Shown piece after piece: positions 17,291 through 27,799 of a DNA stretch of 47,621 nt. Each line of letters starts with the position of its first letter. The stretch's first letter is position 1. Where the stretch lies: NCBI RefSeq assembly GCF_000760515.2, contig NW_013546567.1, forward strand, positions 1 through 47,621. Reading direction: 5' to 3'. Both the position numbers and the translations under genes were made by a program. Origin of the DNA: Mitosporidium daphniae (lineage: Eukaryota > Microsporidia). The notes beneath the pieces are model-generated. The model was given only the letters and a program-made list of their open reading frames with translations, was not told the origin of the DNA and did not search any database.

Positions 17291-18347
17291 CTAAGGGTAA
17301 TGGGCACCATTTGGGGAAGAGATATATCTTCCCAGCAGAGACATCGGCGTCCATAATTCAACGCTGTGCGCCAATTTGAACGAGTCGGTTATCTTCTGGA
17401 TGGAATCAATCAAATCAAAAACAGAGTTTAGCTTTGAATCGACGAATGTACAAAAGTTTTCTTCAATGATCACGGAAAACGAGGAAATTATCCAGTTTAC
17501 AAAATCAACTTCATATAACGTCAGCACCAATGGAGGCCTAAACTGTCCATTTAAATGCGGGTACATTCGATTTAGTTCTTCCTTTGTTTCCTCGATAAGG
17601 GTTTCAATATCTAAATCGCTGGATACTTGAAGACTTGGATCAATAAATTTTGGTTCATAAGATGCCCTTTTAGCGGAAAAATAGCCGACTTCCTTGTTGT
17701 AAAACGAAGTAACGCCATCAATATTGCACTCAGAGAGGGGATTTGAAAATAAAATGGCAAATTCGTGTATCGTTCCAACCAGTATGTCTATTTATAAAAC
17801 AAGAATGGGAACTTGCTTTGGAAATGCGGCGATATGTCCGCTTTTGACGAGATTGCTCGAAGTGCGGCCAAAAGGGACTCGAAAGACTCAGTGGAAAGAA
17901 ATACGTTCCAAGAATTGATGTCTCTTTTGTATTTCTTGCCTTCTATTGAATGCTTCTGCAAAAGAGAATTGTTGGAGGCCTGTAGACACAAAACTTCAGC
18001 CTTCAACGAAAAGATCTCTGATTGGAGCTGCTCGGTCAGCTTTTTTTTCTCAGCTTCATGCGTTTTATTAATGCTAATTGAGTGAATGCGAAGCTGGTCG
18101 TTTTCGTCATGAAGCTATTGGTTATTAAAAAGCTCCCAAGTACTTTGGAAAGGTGTTCCCTCAGAATTTTATTCTCACCCACCAGGCGAAAAGACATGTC
18201 CTTGTTAGCAGGACAATTATTCTTATCGTCAAGGCTAGGATTGCTGTCGGCATTAGCAATGGAGCGGTCGATGTTCTGAAACTCTTCAATCGAAAGCGAC
18301 CCGAAAAATGCATCGTCATCCTCAAAGGGGTCCACCACATTCTTCAT
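17291..18347 (-). CDS. ATRIP/Lcd1/Rad26-like checkpoint protein
   Basis: Proposed exons 18347-18144, 18114-17995, 17942-17813 and 17787-17291: 951 nt, 316 aa. Starts MKNVVDPFEDDDAFFGSLSI, an acidic RPA-binding-like segment resembling ATRIP 'DPFG...FTADDLEELD', followed by a coiled coil ('REHLSKLHDENDQLRIHS', 'EKKKLTEQLQ'). The first intron (29 nt) is well supported. The 52-nt intron 17994-17943 is my solution to a frame change and is less certain, because the coiled coil also stays open in the other frame. Later parts include 'GTIHEFAILFSNPLSE'. ATRIP brings ATR kinase to RPA-coated DNA. Its start is 30 bp from gamma-tubulin. Confidence 0.55.
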
Positions 18348-18352
18348 TCGAC

Positions 18353-18370
18353 AAATTTTATAAAATTTAA
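18353..18370. promoter_or_regulatory. AT-rich element in a 30-bp divergent promoter
   Basis: AAATTTTATAAAATTTAA fills most of the 30 bp between the ATRIP-like start (18347, minus) and the gamma-tubulin start (18378, plus). It is nearly palindromic and could serve both directions. Confidence 0.5.
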
Positions 18371-18377
18371 GCTTCCA

Positions 18378-20114
18378 ATGCCGCGAGAATTGATCACCAT
18401 ACAGGCTGGCCAATGCGGAAATCAAGGAACGCTAACGGTTTTCATAATCTTTAGTTGGCTTAGAATATTGGAAGCAACTTGCGTTTGAGCATGGAATCAA
18501 TGCAGATGGTACTCTTTGCACAGAGTCTCCTGTTGTCTCTTCCTCCCAGACCACAACATCCCCATTTGCCTCCCCAAATGTCGTAGATAGAAAGGATATA
18601 TTTTTTTATCAAGTAAAACGGATTTTTAATTGCAGGCTGACGATGAGCATTTCATCCCGAGATCTGTGTTGATCGATTTGGAGCCAAGGGTAGGTTGAAG
18701 CTATTAAGTCAAATAGGTCATCAATTCGATATTGGCATCTTCGCACGGACGCTTGTTTAATCCAGAAAACATATTCATGAGCACTGAAGGTGGAGGTGCT
18801 GGGAATAACTGGGCCTTTGGATACTCTGAGGGTGTCCGTGTCAAAGACGAACTGCTGGAAATGCTTGACAGGGAAGCCGAGTCTAGCGATTCGTTGGAGG
18901 TAGCGTTGTGCTAAAGAATTTCATATCCTTCATCCTGCATCCTCAACCCTCAACCACATTTTCAATGTAAATGCTCTTACTTATAGGGATTTGTTTTGGT
19001 GCATTCTATTGCCGGCGGCACGGGCTCTGGCCTTGGCTCTTGTCTGCTGGAGCAGTTAAATGAATTCTACCCTAAAAAGGTGATTCAGACATATTCTGTA
19101 TTTCCAAATTCAGAAGAGGTACTGCTTCATTGGCTCAATGTAGGTCTCCGACATTGTCGTGCAGCCCTACAATTCATTGCTCTCTTTGAAGAGGCTGTGC
19201 AACCTAACGGACTCCGTGGTAGATTGTTGTTTGTCGATTTTAGATCGTCTTTGATAATGCGGCACTAACGAGAATAGCCTCTGATCGCCTTCGCATTTTG
19301 GACCCCTCTTTTCTTCAGACAAACCAATTGGTATCTTCATATCAATGAGATTTATAATAGCTGGCAACCGTCATGGCTGCGAGTAGTGCTACACTTCGCT
19401 TTCCCGGGCCAATGTACAATGACCTCGGTTCGATTTTGTCATCCCTGATACCGCTTCCAAAGTGCCATTTCCTTTCGACCTCGTATACTCCCTTTTATTC
19501 TGAAAATGTAATGCTAACCCAAAAATTCACTGTTTTAGAGCAGGATACCAGCGACCACCAATTCCAAGACCTCCATTCACGATGTTCTTCGTCGTTTATT
19601 ACAGCCCAAGAATAGCATGATGAGCTATTCATCTACCGCAGCCAATGGGAATCTATATCTTTCTGCCCTTGCCGTTCTTAGAGGAAATAGGGTAGATACA
19701 GGTCAGGTCTTTAAGTCGCTTCTTCGAGTGAAAGAGCGCGAACTGATCAAGTTTGCCGAATGGACGCCTACCACGCTACAAGTGGCGCTTTCTAACCAAA
19801 ACTTTTCATCCATCCTTTCCGGATTACTTCTTGCGAATAATACAGGAGTGGCCAGCGTCTTTCAACGGACAATTGACCAGTATGACAGGCTTCGAAAAAG
19901 AAATGCCTTCCTCGATATCTATAAACGCGAAAAGTCGTTCTGTGATATTTTGGACGAGGAATTCGACAGTTCCAGGGAAACCATCCAATCGACAATCAAT
20001 GAATACAAGGCTGCCGAGAGTGTCAATTATCTCCAGTCACTAAATGGAACAGCAATCGAGTCCAGCAATGCGTCAGATATACAAGCCCCAAATACTTCTA
20101 TCATTTGTCCTTAA
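18378..20114 (+). CDS. TUBG: Gamma-tubulin
   Basis: Nucleates microtubules at the spindle pole. Nine exons: 18378-18426, 18455-18612, 18636-18689, 18717-18899, 18987-19118, 19144-19218, 19244-19330, 19361-19507, 19539-20114; 486 aa. Hallmarks: [16 protein letters not shown], '[16 protein letters not shown]', tubulin signature 'GGTGSGLGS', 'QTYSVFPN', '[14 protein letters not shown]', '[12 protein letters not shown]'. Introns are 23-31 nt except one of 87 nt. Intron 1 (18427-18454) would begin GA instead of GT, yet both flanks fit the conserved [12 protein letters not shown]. Exon 2 codes for a Ser/Thr/Pro-rich insert before 'DRKDIFFYQ'. Confidence 0.97.
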
Positions 20115-20268
20115 TAAAGAGGTTCGGTCCCCCAATAAAGCCTTTTCTACTCGGGAGCACGCTGCATTTGAAATTTCACACATCAGCGAATTAGGCCCAA
20201 GCTCATCCTTATTGCAATTGCTTTTCTCTACTAGGTTTAATTATATTACATTCGAGGGCGGAAAAAAA

Positions 20269-21987
20269 TCACGAAGAGCGCCAGGGATCATCGATTGGAG
20301 AGGGTGTCCACACAGCTGAAGAGTCGCAAGTCGGAAACTGCTCCGGAAAATAGGATGCAGATGTCTCTTCAACCAACGAAGGGGAATTGGAATACAAACT
20401 GTTTCTATCGAAAGAACTACGGCTGGCCGGATCATCTTCATTGTTCAATGAAAGGTCAGACAACTCAACCGACCAGCCGTCATCTTCGGCAAAATTGTCT
20501 CTAGATCCGGGACGTATGTATAGGGCCCTCTCGCCCCTAAAAGTAGAGATGGCTTCTTGACTATAAGACTGGGGCATTCCGTAGTAATCTGAATGGCTTT
20601 CTACCTCGCGATGCTCGTTTGAAGCTATAGAATGCCTTTTAGACAACGGTATGTGGACCGCATCGTTAATGACGCAAAGCCACTCGCTTGTAGTAGGGTT
20701 ATTTGCAACGGGAACTGCTCGCAATTCCAACGAGTGAAAAGCAGAAGATGCGGTGGCTACCTTTAGAAGAAGCGTATTTGAGGAACTTGTCACCAAGGCG
20801 GACACAATAAAATTTTCTTTTCGCTCCCCTTTCTCCTGCATGGAGAAAGATAAGGTTCCAGGGGGGAAGGCTAGCTGTGCACAGAAGGAATTAAAACGCG
20901 GAACAGCGAAGGAACTGGTCGTCTGGTATTCCGGATAAAAATATTTTCCCAGTAAATAGGAAGAAACCAGCGAAGGTAGTTGGGGATTGTTCCACTTTTG
21001 AAAAGAGGAAACCGGCTTGAAAGAGGATAAAGGCTCTTGTTCTTGGTTGAGAATGGATGAAATCACACACTTATCTAACGGTATAATATGTAGATATGAG
21101 CTGAAATCTGAGGGGGTCTGTGTAAGAACCACAAACGAGATGGGCCACCCCGTTGTGAAGAGAGATGACTTTTTTAGCTTGAGAAACCCGCTCAAGACGA
21201 CTTTGGAATCCCCAAAATCCATCGATGACTTCTCAATGTGGTCTTTAGAATAGTTACACGATTTTAAGTGCGAAATGTATTTAAATTTCGTGTCAGAGGC
21301 TGCCAAGTCTGAAGCAGACGTTATTACGGAAAGAAGCTCCTCCAGAAACGCATCTTCAGATCGAAGATGATTTCTACGTTCCGATGCCATTTGGATAAGA
21401 GAGGAAGTAAAAAAAATCGCGATTTCTTTCACTGGATCAATTAATTCCTGCTGAGCTTGATCGGATATTTTTCTTTGTTCTGCCTCGACCTGGTGTCTCC
21501 AGGAAACAAGCTTGGAATTGAAGGAGTTCCTTGTCATCGGGTCCTCCAAGCAAACGAGGTCTGCTCTCGAAGTTGATGACGAAAAAGAAGATGATAAGTC
21601 TGTTGATAGCGATGATAGCTGACCATATGTTGCTTCTGAAATCTTTCGGATCGAATCCCAAGCACTTGATTCTTTTTCAATCGTCTCAATGATACGCATT
21701 GATTCGACCAGCCCATGGGCATTGGCCTCGTGGACGGTTATGCTTTTTTGGATAAATCTGAAAATTGCATTTGAAGCCATATGTAATGCCCTGTATCCGC
21801 TTCCAAAGAAAGGCTCCTTGGATNGATCTTTACTCTCAAGAGGAAACATCGAGGAGATCTTTGCCCACGACTCTTCGCATTCCTTTACCTTTACAAGCAA
21901 TGAAGAAATATTTGTCAAAAATGCGAGAAGTTCTTTGGGGAGGGCCTTAAACTCCATCCATTCTTCGTCTGTTTTGTTGGTGGCCAT
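20269..21987 (-). CDS. BAR-PH domain protein (Slm/Sip3-like layout)
   Basis: Single exon, 572 aa, with one unresolved base near 21825. Residues about 1-240 are helical with a BAR-like pattern ('FLTNISSLLVKVKECEESWA', 'AFLEELLSVITSASDLA'). A PH domain follows, starting 'VLSGFLKLKKSSLFTTGWPI' and ending near 'SEWLCVINDAV'; it contains a long insert. The last 110 residues are Ser/Asp/Pro-rich and likely disordered. Such proteins bind phosphoinositides on curved membranes. The exact orthologue (Slm1, Sip3, APPL class) cannot be fixed by eye. Confidence 0.72.
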   Translation of the reverse strand: MATNKTDEEWMEFKALPKELLAFLTNISSLLVKVKECEESWAKISSMFPLESKDXSKEPFFGSGYRALHMASNAIFRFIQKSITVHEANAHGLVESMRIIETIEKESSAWDSIRKISEATYGQLSSLSTDLSSSFSSSTSRADLVCLEDPMTRNSFNSKLVSWRHQVEAEQRKISDQAQQELIDPVKEIAIFFTSSLIQMASERRNHLRSEDAFLEELLSVITSASDLAASDTKFKYISHLKSCNYSKDHIEKSSMDFGDSKVVLSGFLKLKKSSLFTTGWPISFVVLTQTPSDFSSYLHIIPLDKCVISSILNQEQEPLSSFKPVSSFQKWNNPQLPSLVSSYLLGKYFYPEYQTTSSFAVPRFNSFCAQLAFPPGTLSFSMQEKGERKENFIVSALVTSSSNTLLLKVATASSAFHSLELRAVPVANNPTTSEWLCVINDAVHIPLSKRHSIASNEHREVESHSDYYGMPQSYSQEAISTFRGERALYIRPGSRDNFAEDDGWSVELSDLSLNNEDDPASRSSFDRNSLYSNSPSLVEETSASYFPEQFPTCDSSAVWTPSPIDDPWRSS

Positions 21988-22052
21988 TGTTAGAATGGAG
22001 GTAAATATTGTAAAGGCAAAGGGTGTGGGAATAAAAATGTTATTTTTACATT

Positions 22053-22895
22053 TTAGAATTTAATAAAATCAAAAACTTTCAACAGAGCCACAAAGCCAAC
22101 AATGAAAATAATCAATAGCACGGAGTACACAATGTAATTGATAGACATACGCTTTATCCATATATTCTTTTCAGCTTTTTTTGCTCTCTTCCTAAAGACG
22201 CTGGTCTTTCTTTCGAGGTCAACTATTGTTTAACAAAAATACTTAATACCTGACTGCTGTTGGAGATTCTCAAGCTCTGGACCTCTTTCTACGAGAGATT
22301 TAAGATTATCGAGCATCGTATTTTTGGTATCAGCCAAGCTTTCCTTTATGACGGAAAGCTTCTCTTTATCTTCATCATGGGTGGAAGATAGCGGTGCTTC
22401 AAATGATGAGGAGGCGAGTGGTGTTTCACATGGCGAGGAAGAGGGTGTCAGAATGCTTCCATTCCCAGGAGCTAATGTCACAATCTTGGATAATGGACGA
22501 ACAAGCCTAACTGGTGTTGGGGCTTGAAACGTCTCATTTTCTTTTTCCTGCTCGTTGTAAATACCCCTTTTTCGAAAGGCCAATGTGAGCTCATCCATGT
22601 CCACAGCGAAGAAAGGCTTGATTTTAGAGTCATTGAGATGGAGTTCGTGATATTCTGTAGGTTCCTCCNAGGGCTGTTCACTGTGAAGGGTTGATAATAA
22701 AGTATGATGCGCGTTTGAGGTATGAGCCTCATGGGTTGGGTCGATAGTTTCCATTTCTGGACGTTCATTAGATGGATCTGCCGGCTCCACTTCCGAAGTT
22801 ATTTGAGGTGCAAATTCAATGTCAATAATAGTGTCCGAAGCAAGGGCATCAGTGTGGCCATCTGGGTTATTTGTATCGCTTGGTACCATTTTCAT
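22053..22895 (-). CDS. R-SNARE with long N-terminal region
   Basis: Exons 22895-22250 and 22222-22053; the 27-nt intron (GTATTA...AATAG) lies inside the SNARE motif. 271 aa. The C-terminal 100 residues read as a synaptobrevin-type motif: 'NTMLDNLKSLVERGPELENL' with the zero-layer Arg, then 'DLERKTSVFRKRAKKAEKN' and a tail anchor 'YIVYSVLLIIFIVGFVALL'. The first 170 residues are acidic, Pro/Ser/Thr-rich and not a longin domain. One unresolved base near 22670. I start at 22895, the first ATG of MKMVPSD. It is one of three R-SNAREs in the window. Confidence 0.78.
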
Positions 22896-22982
22896 CAAGA
22901 AAAAAATGCGGACTTCATTTTGTTTTTGCAAGCTCTCCGCATTTGATTGGTAGGGCTAATTAATTTTTATTTTGTGCCTTTG

Positions 22983-23804
22983 TTAAAATTTAACTGGACC
23001 TGCAAGGGAGAAGGCCAATTGGCGAATAGATGTCCAATAAGCACACACGATGGACTCAAATGCACCATTTTCATGTGTGAGATTTTTGGGGTCGCAAAGT
23101 TCCACTTCAAATTCATGGGTCATTGGCTCTGAGGTATTTGAAGTTACCTGGGTCAGGTCACAAATGAGGAAGGCAGTTGGATGGGGTATGGCTTGTTGGT
23201 GCAAGCTATATGAAACTCTGTTCTTGATGCGTTCATACTTTGGGGATCTTTTAGTGACCTCCTTTTCAGAGAGCAACGCAGGTTTTTCCACACTCACTGA
23301 AATCCGAATGTCAAAGGGGGAATTTGGAAAGTGGACATGCATATCTGCTATTCTCTCTTTGATGACGGAACAGAGTATTTTCCCGGTGGCCTCGTCAGTA
23401 GTGACTCTTATATTCCCAGTATCTCCATGGTAGAATCTATCGACAATCCTATGCCGCTGGTACGAGAGGTATGCACCTGTTTTAGATGCAGACGCTTCGA
23501 CCTCTTTGTTTAGGATAGAATTCAATGCCGAGTGGAGATGAGGAGACATATCCGATTGGAATTTAATATATTTGGATTCCTTGATAACAGTCTCCGTTAG
23601 TATGGGGAGTGAGATGCGAGCGTTTGTATTTTTGTCAATGATAGTTCCAAATTTTGCCTCTATCTAAAGTGAAAATTTGGATGGCGGTACCTCTAACCCG
23701 TCTGTTGAAAGCTTTTTTGACCGCAAAAAGGACACCAATGCAAGGACACACCCGTCAAAGGAAGGGGTGCGTGTAGCAAAGATCAAGGGTAAAGATGCCG
23801 CCAT
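22983..23804 (-). CDS. CET1: mRNA-capping enzyme subunit beta, RNA 5'-triphosphatase (Cet1 family)
   Basis: Exons 23804-23691 and 23663-22983; 264 aa; 27-nt intron (GTACCG...TTTAG) restores 'LEIEAKFGTIIDKNTNARI', the first metal-binding strand of the tunnel enzyme with Glu residues. Further blocks: 'RHRIVDRFYHGDTGNIRVT', 'RISVSVEKP', 'RIKNRVSYSL', 'AFLICDLTQV' and 'HEFEVEL', the second metal-binding Glu pair. It removes the gamma phosphate of nascent mRNA. This metal-dependent family occurs in fungi, microsporidia and some protists, not animals or plants, and is a strong taxonomic marker. Confidence 0.93.
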
Positions 23805-23895
23805 GGAAATTATAATTTAGCTTTTACAAATTTATTTTGCTATCGTGGGAATTTGGGTGTATGAACACTACCGAAGCAGCAGCAAAACTAGAAAG

Positions 23896-24379
23896 TTAGT
23901 AAGACGCATTAAGCCTACATGATATCAGTGCAGATAGGACCATCAGAATCAGGGCAAGAAAGATGTACGAGCGGTAACGAAGCCATCTTGTGGTTTTCTT
24001 CGTTGCCTCGCTTTTTACCAGAAATACGCTGGTTTGGGCCTCAAGGTCATCTAAATGGTCAATAAAAAGGATAAAAAGCCATACGGGCACGATCGGAAAG
24101 CTCTCCAAGTTGCGTCTCTCTATTGATAGTCTTTTCCACATTCTCATTCATGATTTCCTTTGCATTTTCTAAATCCAGTGCAATTTCACGCAAATAATCG
24201 GACCCATCGTCAGATCCATCGATTTTGACTCTTTTTTGTGATAGCTCTTCATCAACAACGTCGTGCACATATTGGGGGGAGTGCCTCCCAGTGTTGAGGG
24301 GGGCAGGGCTCGTTTTTGCATGACCCTGTTCCATCGAATCAGCAGGATCGACCCCTAAAGCATCGGGTTTTAGCTCCAT
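23896..24379 (-). CDS. R-SNARE, synaptobrevin-like
   Basis: Exons 24379-24085 and 24050-23896 with a 34-nt intron (GTATGG...TTTAG), 149 aa. SNARE motif: 'LENAKEIMNENVEKTINRET' with the zero-layer Arg, 'QLGELSDRAHDLEAQTSVFL', then a basic juxtamembrane stretch and the anchor 'SYIFLALILMVLSALI'. The N-terminal 70 residues are acidic and unstructured, without a longin fold. The intron splits the motif near the same place as in the other two R-SNAREs of the window. Compartment cannot be assigned. Confidence 0.8.
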
Positions 24380-24527
24380 TGCAATCAAAAATTCTTCTCG
24401 CAAAGTTGAAATTATGTGTTTAGGGACTGGCTATGCCTCATATGCAATTGATGGAAACACAAAATTTCATTTTGAAGTCTAATTTTTTATTTGTCTTCCC
24501 AATTTTAAACAGCAAGATTCGATTGGT

Positions 24528-24844
24528 CTAAATTGGCGCCTCACCGTCTAGATGATGCAATTTTGAATATGACCGCAAGTCTATTTCAACGATAGGCCTA
24601 AATTGATAGCGCTCTATAAATTGAAAGGTTAGGGTTGCATACCTTCTCTGTGCATATATTCAATGTCTTGAAAATTGTCTGGATTCTCTTTATCTAGCCA
24701 ACTTAACGAGTTGAAGGAGGGTTTGATCGAGGAGATGGAGTGCTTCAGCAGTGAAGAACTCTTAACAGCAGCCGGTATCTTTGAGGAGAAGGCCGATTTT
24801 GCACCGACTGGGGAATTTGTCTTGTCCCTCAAAATGGACTCCAT
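24528..24844 (-). CDS. Small KEN-box-containing protein (95 aa), unknown, possibly mitotic
   Basis: Exons 24844-24643 and 24613-24528; 29-nt intron (GTATGC...TATAG). The product starts MESILRDKTNSPVGAKSAF and has 'SWLDKENPDNFQDIEYMHRE'. KEN followed by an acidic 'DIEY' patch is reminiscent of anaphase-promoting-complex substrates such as securins, where a KEN box precedes separase-binding residues, but a three-residue motif is weak evidence. The rest is Ser/Lys-rich and probably disordered. It is best treated as unknown until compared with orthologues. Confidence 0.55.
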
Positions 24845-24941
24845 GGCGAGGTTGGTGAAACTGAAAGTAAAATTAAATTTTTGTCACAATTGGGAACCAT
24901 ATTTACGCTTTGAAGTGTTAATTTACTGGATTCAATTTAAA

Positions 24942-25719
24942 TTAAACATCCATCGAGTGGTCAGGGGAAAGTTCGGAAACAGCTCCATCATGAAGAACAG
25001 CGATGGGATTGATCCTGAACTCTGAGAGCTGATAGAAAAATACTTTCAACAATTTAGCCTGGTCGCTGGTCAGGACGTCACCCTGCTGGCAAATCGTATA
25101 GGGCGCATCGAGGATCAAGAAACCGCCTTTTAGCAAAACGGGCATTCCGGCATTTCTCAGCTGGCTTTCAAAGGTGTGCGATAGAAACTCCTCGTTTCTG
25201 GAAACCGTTCCCACTGGGATGGTGACGCTTTCTGTGGCAATGGCGCCGGCACGAGCATAGTCTACGTGGACCGCTTGCTTACAATAGCTTTGAAAGACTT
25301 TTGGATCCTTATCGGTCATCAGTAGCCCAACATTATTTCCCACCAAATACTACAAGTTAACGGGCAAAGCTGCAAACCTTTCCAAGACGGTACGAGTCCT
25401 CAATTGCCGAGTCAGAAGGAGTCGATCCAAGCGCCTTTACCAAAACTTTGTTCTTGCCAAAAAATATCCTAGCCACGGTGAGCGTGAAGCGGTTACCTTG
25501 AGCCTGAATATTCGCTTCTGAATTCCTTGAGAAATGAATTTCGCATATTCTGCACGGAAAATACATATGCATATGGATACTCTTTCAACGAATCCTGTAC
25601 TCTAGACACCAGAGAAGCCTTTGAATCCTTGGTTTTCTTTTGCGAACTGGTAAACTGGTCTACAAAGTAAGCATGTTGCGATGGGAAGTACATTTCAATG
25701 CTTTCTTGGTCCTAACCAT
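24942..25719 (-). CDS. MRT4: Ribosome assembly factor Mrt4 (uL10-like)
   Basis: Exons 25719-25692, 25659-25497, 25468-25378 and 25349-24942; 229 aa; introns 32, 28 and 28 nt, one with a GTTTGC donor. Conserved blocks: 'YAYVFSVQNMRNSFLKEFR', 'RIFFGKNKVLVKALG', 'VGNNVGLLMTD', 'VDYARAGAIA', 'LRNAGMPVLLKGG', 'GDVLTSDQAKLLK'. Mrt4 occupies the stalk site of the nucleolar pre-60S particle until P0 replaces it. An AT-rich AATTTAAATT run (25741-25752) precedes the start. Confidence 0.95.
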
Positions 25720-25802
25720 TGCGAAAATTTTAAACTTTCAATTTAAATTTAATTCCAATTGCCATGTAAGCACTTGCATGGGGAGGAGGCCATGCCTATA
25801 AT

Positions 25803-27744
25803 TTATTTGAAGAAATAAAAATTAATCCGAAACTGTAAATCAGATTTTGTGCCGGTTCTTGGTGCAACCTGATTTTCAGACAACTGGATCAGCCTAGGAA
25901 TGTTGCTGAATAAAAATACATCACTGGATTGCGAGAAACCCGCAAGCCTGCCTTTTCGGTATAAATCGAGCTTGAAGGCAGTAGTAACCTGATTTCGCTC
26001 TCCCGAAAGAGAACATGCCGCTTATTTCTGGATTAGACAAGGAATCTACGGAAAATGTTTGATTTGGAAATTTGACGCAGATAGGTTCTATCAAAGATGG
26101 ACAAGTGATACATAAGTTCAGATTTCGAAAATCCAATTGCCGCAGATGCCGCTTGTAATAGAGCATCAAAGTCACAGCTTTGGAATATGGTGTCTGCACC
26201 ATATGTTTCGGAGTCTCCCCTCTTATAAAGACCCGGGATTAACGGATAGTGCCGCCCATGCCTCCAAGAGCTGTAGTCAACGGTTTTTTGCCATGAAATT
26301 GAAATGTTCTGATCATTTTGAGTATCGTTGAAATTTTTTTGACTCAACGTTAGCAAGGCATTAGGATGTTCCGGAAATTCTCCGATCGATGGAACATTGA
26401 AAGTTGGAAATTTTTCCCCAATCGTTGCCTCTGCACTATTTTCAAAAGGAAGAGGTGGGATGTTAATCTCATTCGCCACTTGAAGGGGCTGCAGCACGGA
26501 TGCAGTTGAGGAGATTGCTTGTACAAATCCATTTAATTGGTCTACATTGGCAATGGAGAACATATATTCCGGAAGCAAAATGTCCTTTTTGCTGTTGAGA
26601 TACCATTGTTCCTTTAAAGCCGAAAACGGGGGAAGAGCATCCGATAGCGATACTAAAGATGGGTCCCCGCTAATTTCCTGCTTCAAGTTGACCTTGGAGC
26701 GCGATACCAAAGGCTTTGTATAGATAGACATATGCACATCATACAGGAGGCGAATTGCACTAATGAGCGGGATGGCCGCTTTGATTGATGGTACAGTAAA
26801 GTCGCGGTTATATTTTTCTAGCGCATTTTCAAACGATAGAATTTCGACAAGCAAAAGTGCTGCATGTATAACTTGCACTAAAACATCAGCGATTCGTTAA
26901 AGTTACCGGGAAGCGATAGCTTCAGCCCTAACGAGACAAGGTATGTTGGAAGCGGAAAGCCAAATTCAAACTGATCCGCGAAAAGCGTGCAAAGTTGAAA
27001 GACCATATTTTCCAGGTCTTTGGCGGTGGGAAGCGAACTGGGAATAAACACAATGTGATACGACGAATGCAGCAAATGGCTCAACCTAAGCTCTTTTGGC
27101 AGCATGTTAAAAGCATTAAAGTATGGAACTTTTCCTGTGGACATTCACTGAATCATATCCTGCCCCAAAATCGATAGCTGACATTTCCAGCATCCAAAAA
27201 GAAGAATCGCAGGAAGAATTTGAGTTGAAAAAAAAACGGCCCTCCTAACTTGTTTCATCTCTTCGAGCTTCTGATCACAGCAAAAAAAGGAATTTTCCTC
27301 CAAGGCCTTCACATACTGCAGCCATGTATTTTTCACATGACTTTCCAGAACGGTTACGCCGTCGGCAAGTTTTAGCAGACGCTGAAGAGAGGAAAGTTGT
27401 AGGAGAAGCATGCTCTGGAAAATGGCAATCACAAAATGTGGATCAGAATAGGAAGGTCCGTGCGCAAATTTACTTTGCTTAGCCGATTTGTGTGATTTCA
27501 GTTGAGGACTACAGCCGCCAAGAAGGCCCTTATTGACGGTACGCCCAAATAAAAGCACATTCGGTTGCATTTCGGAAGCATCTGCCACCTCTTCCATGTA
27601 AAACTAATGCATAAATTTTGTGAAGAAAACCATGGATTCATGGCCATTGCTGCAATACATGATGCCATCCCCTTTTGTATATCGCGTCGACCTGCATTGC
27701 GGACATGGATCATAAATAGCCAAGGGCTTCTTCCTTGTGGGCAT
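25803..27744 (-). CDS. RRN7: RNA polymerase I core factor subunit Rrn7/TAF1B-like, with an in-frame TGA
   Basis: Exons 27744-27631, 27603-26907, 26877-26050 and 26020-25803 total 1857 nt. N-terminal zinc ribbon 'CPQCRSTRYTKGDGIMYC' plus 'NGHES'; central cyclin-like part with 'GKVPYFNAFNMLPKELRLS', matching the TAF1B/Rrn7 block 'G-IPY-NAF---P'. Introns 27, 29 and 29 nt. A TGA at 27145-27147 interrupts the second exon exactly where related proteins have Trp or Phe (DMIQ-stop-MSTGKVPY); no intron removes it. It may be a sequence error, a recent nonsense mutation or readthrough. The last exon (from 26020) is assigned by frame continuity only. Confidence 0.8.
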
Positions 27745-27799
27745 TAAACTTTAATTTAAATTTGGGAAAGCATCCAATTAAGTCATTTACTGCTCATCA

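Noticed and set aside
27145-27147. Reassignment of TGA to tryptophan in the nuclear code
   Set aside because: Only one conserved in-frame TGA was seen, many TGG codons are used normally, and ATP synthase alpha ends with three TGA codons in a row.
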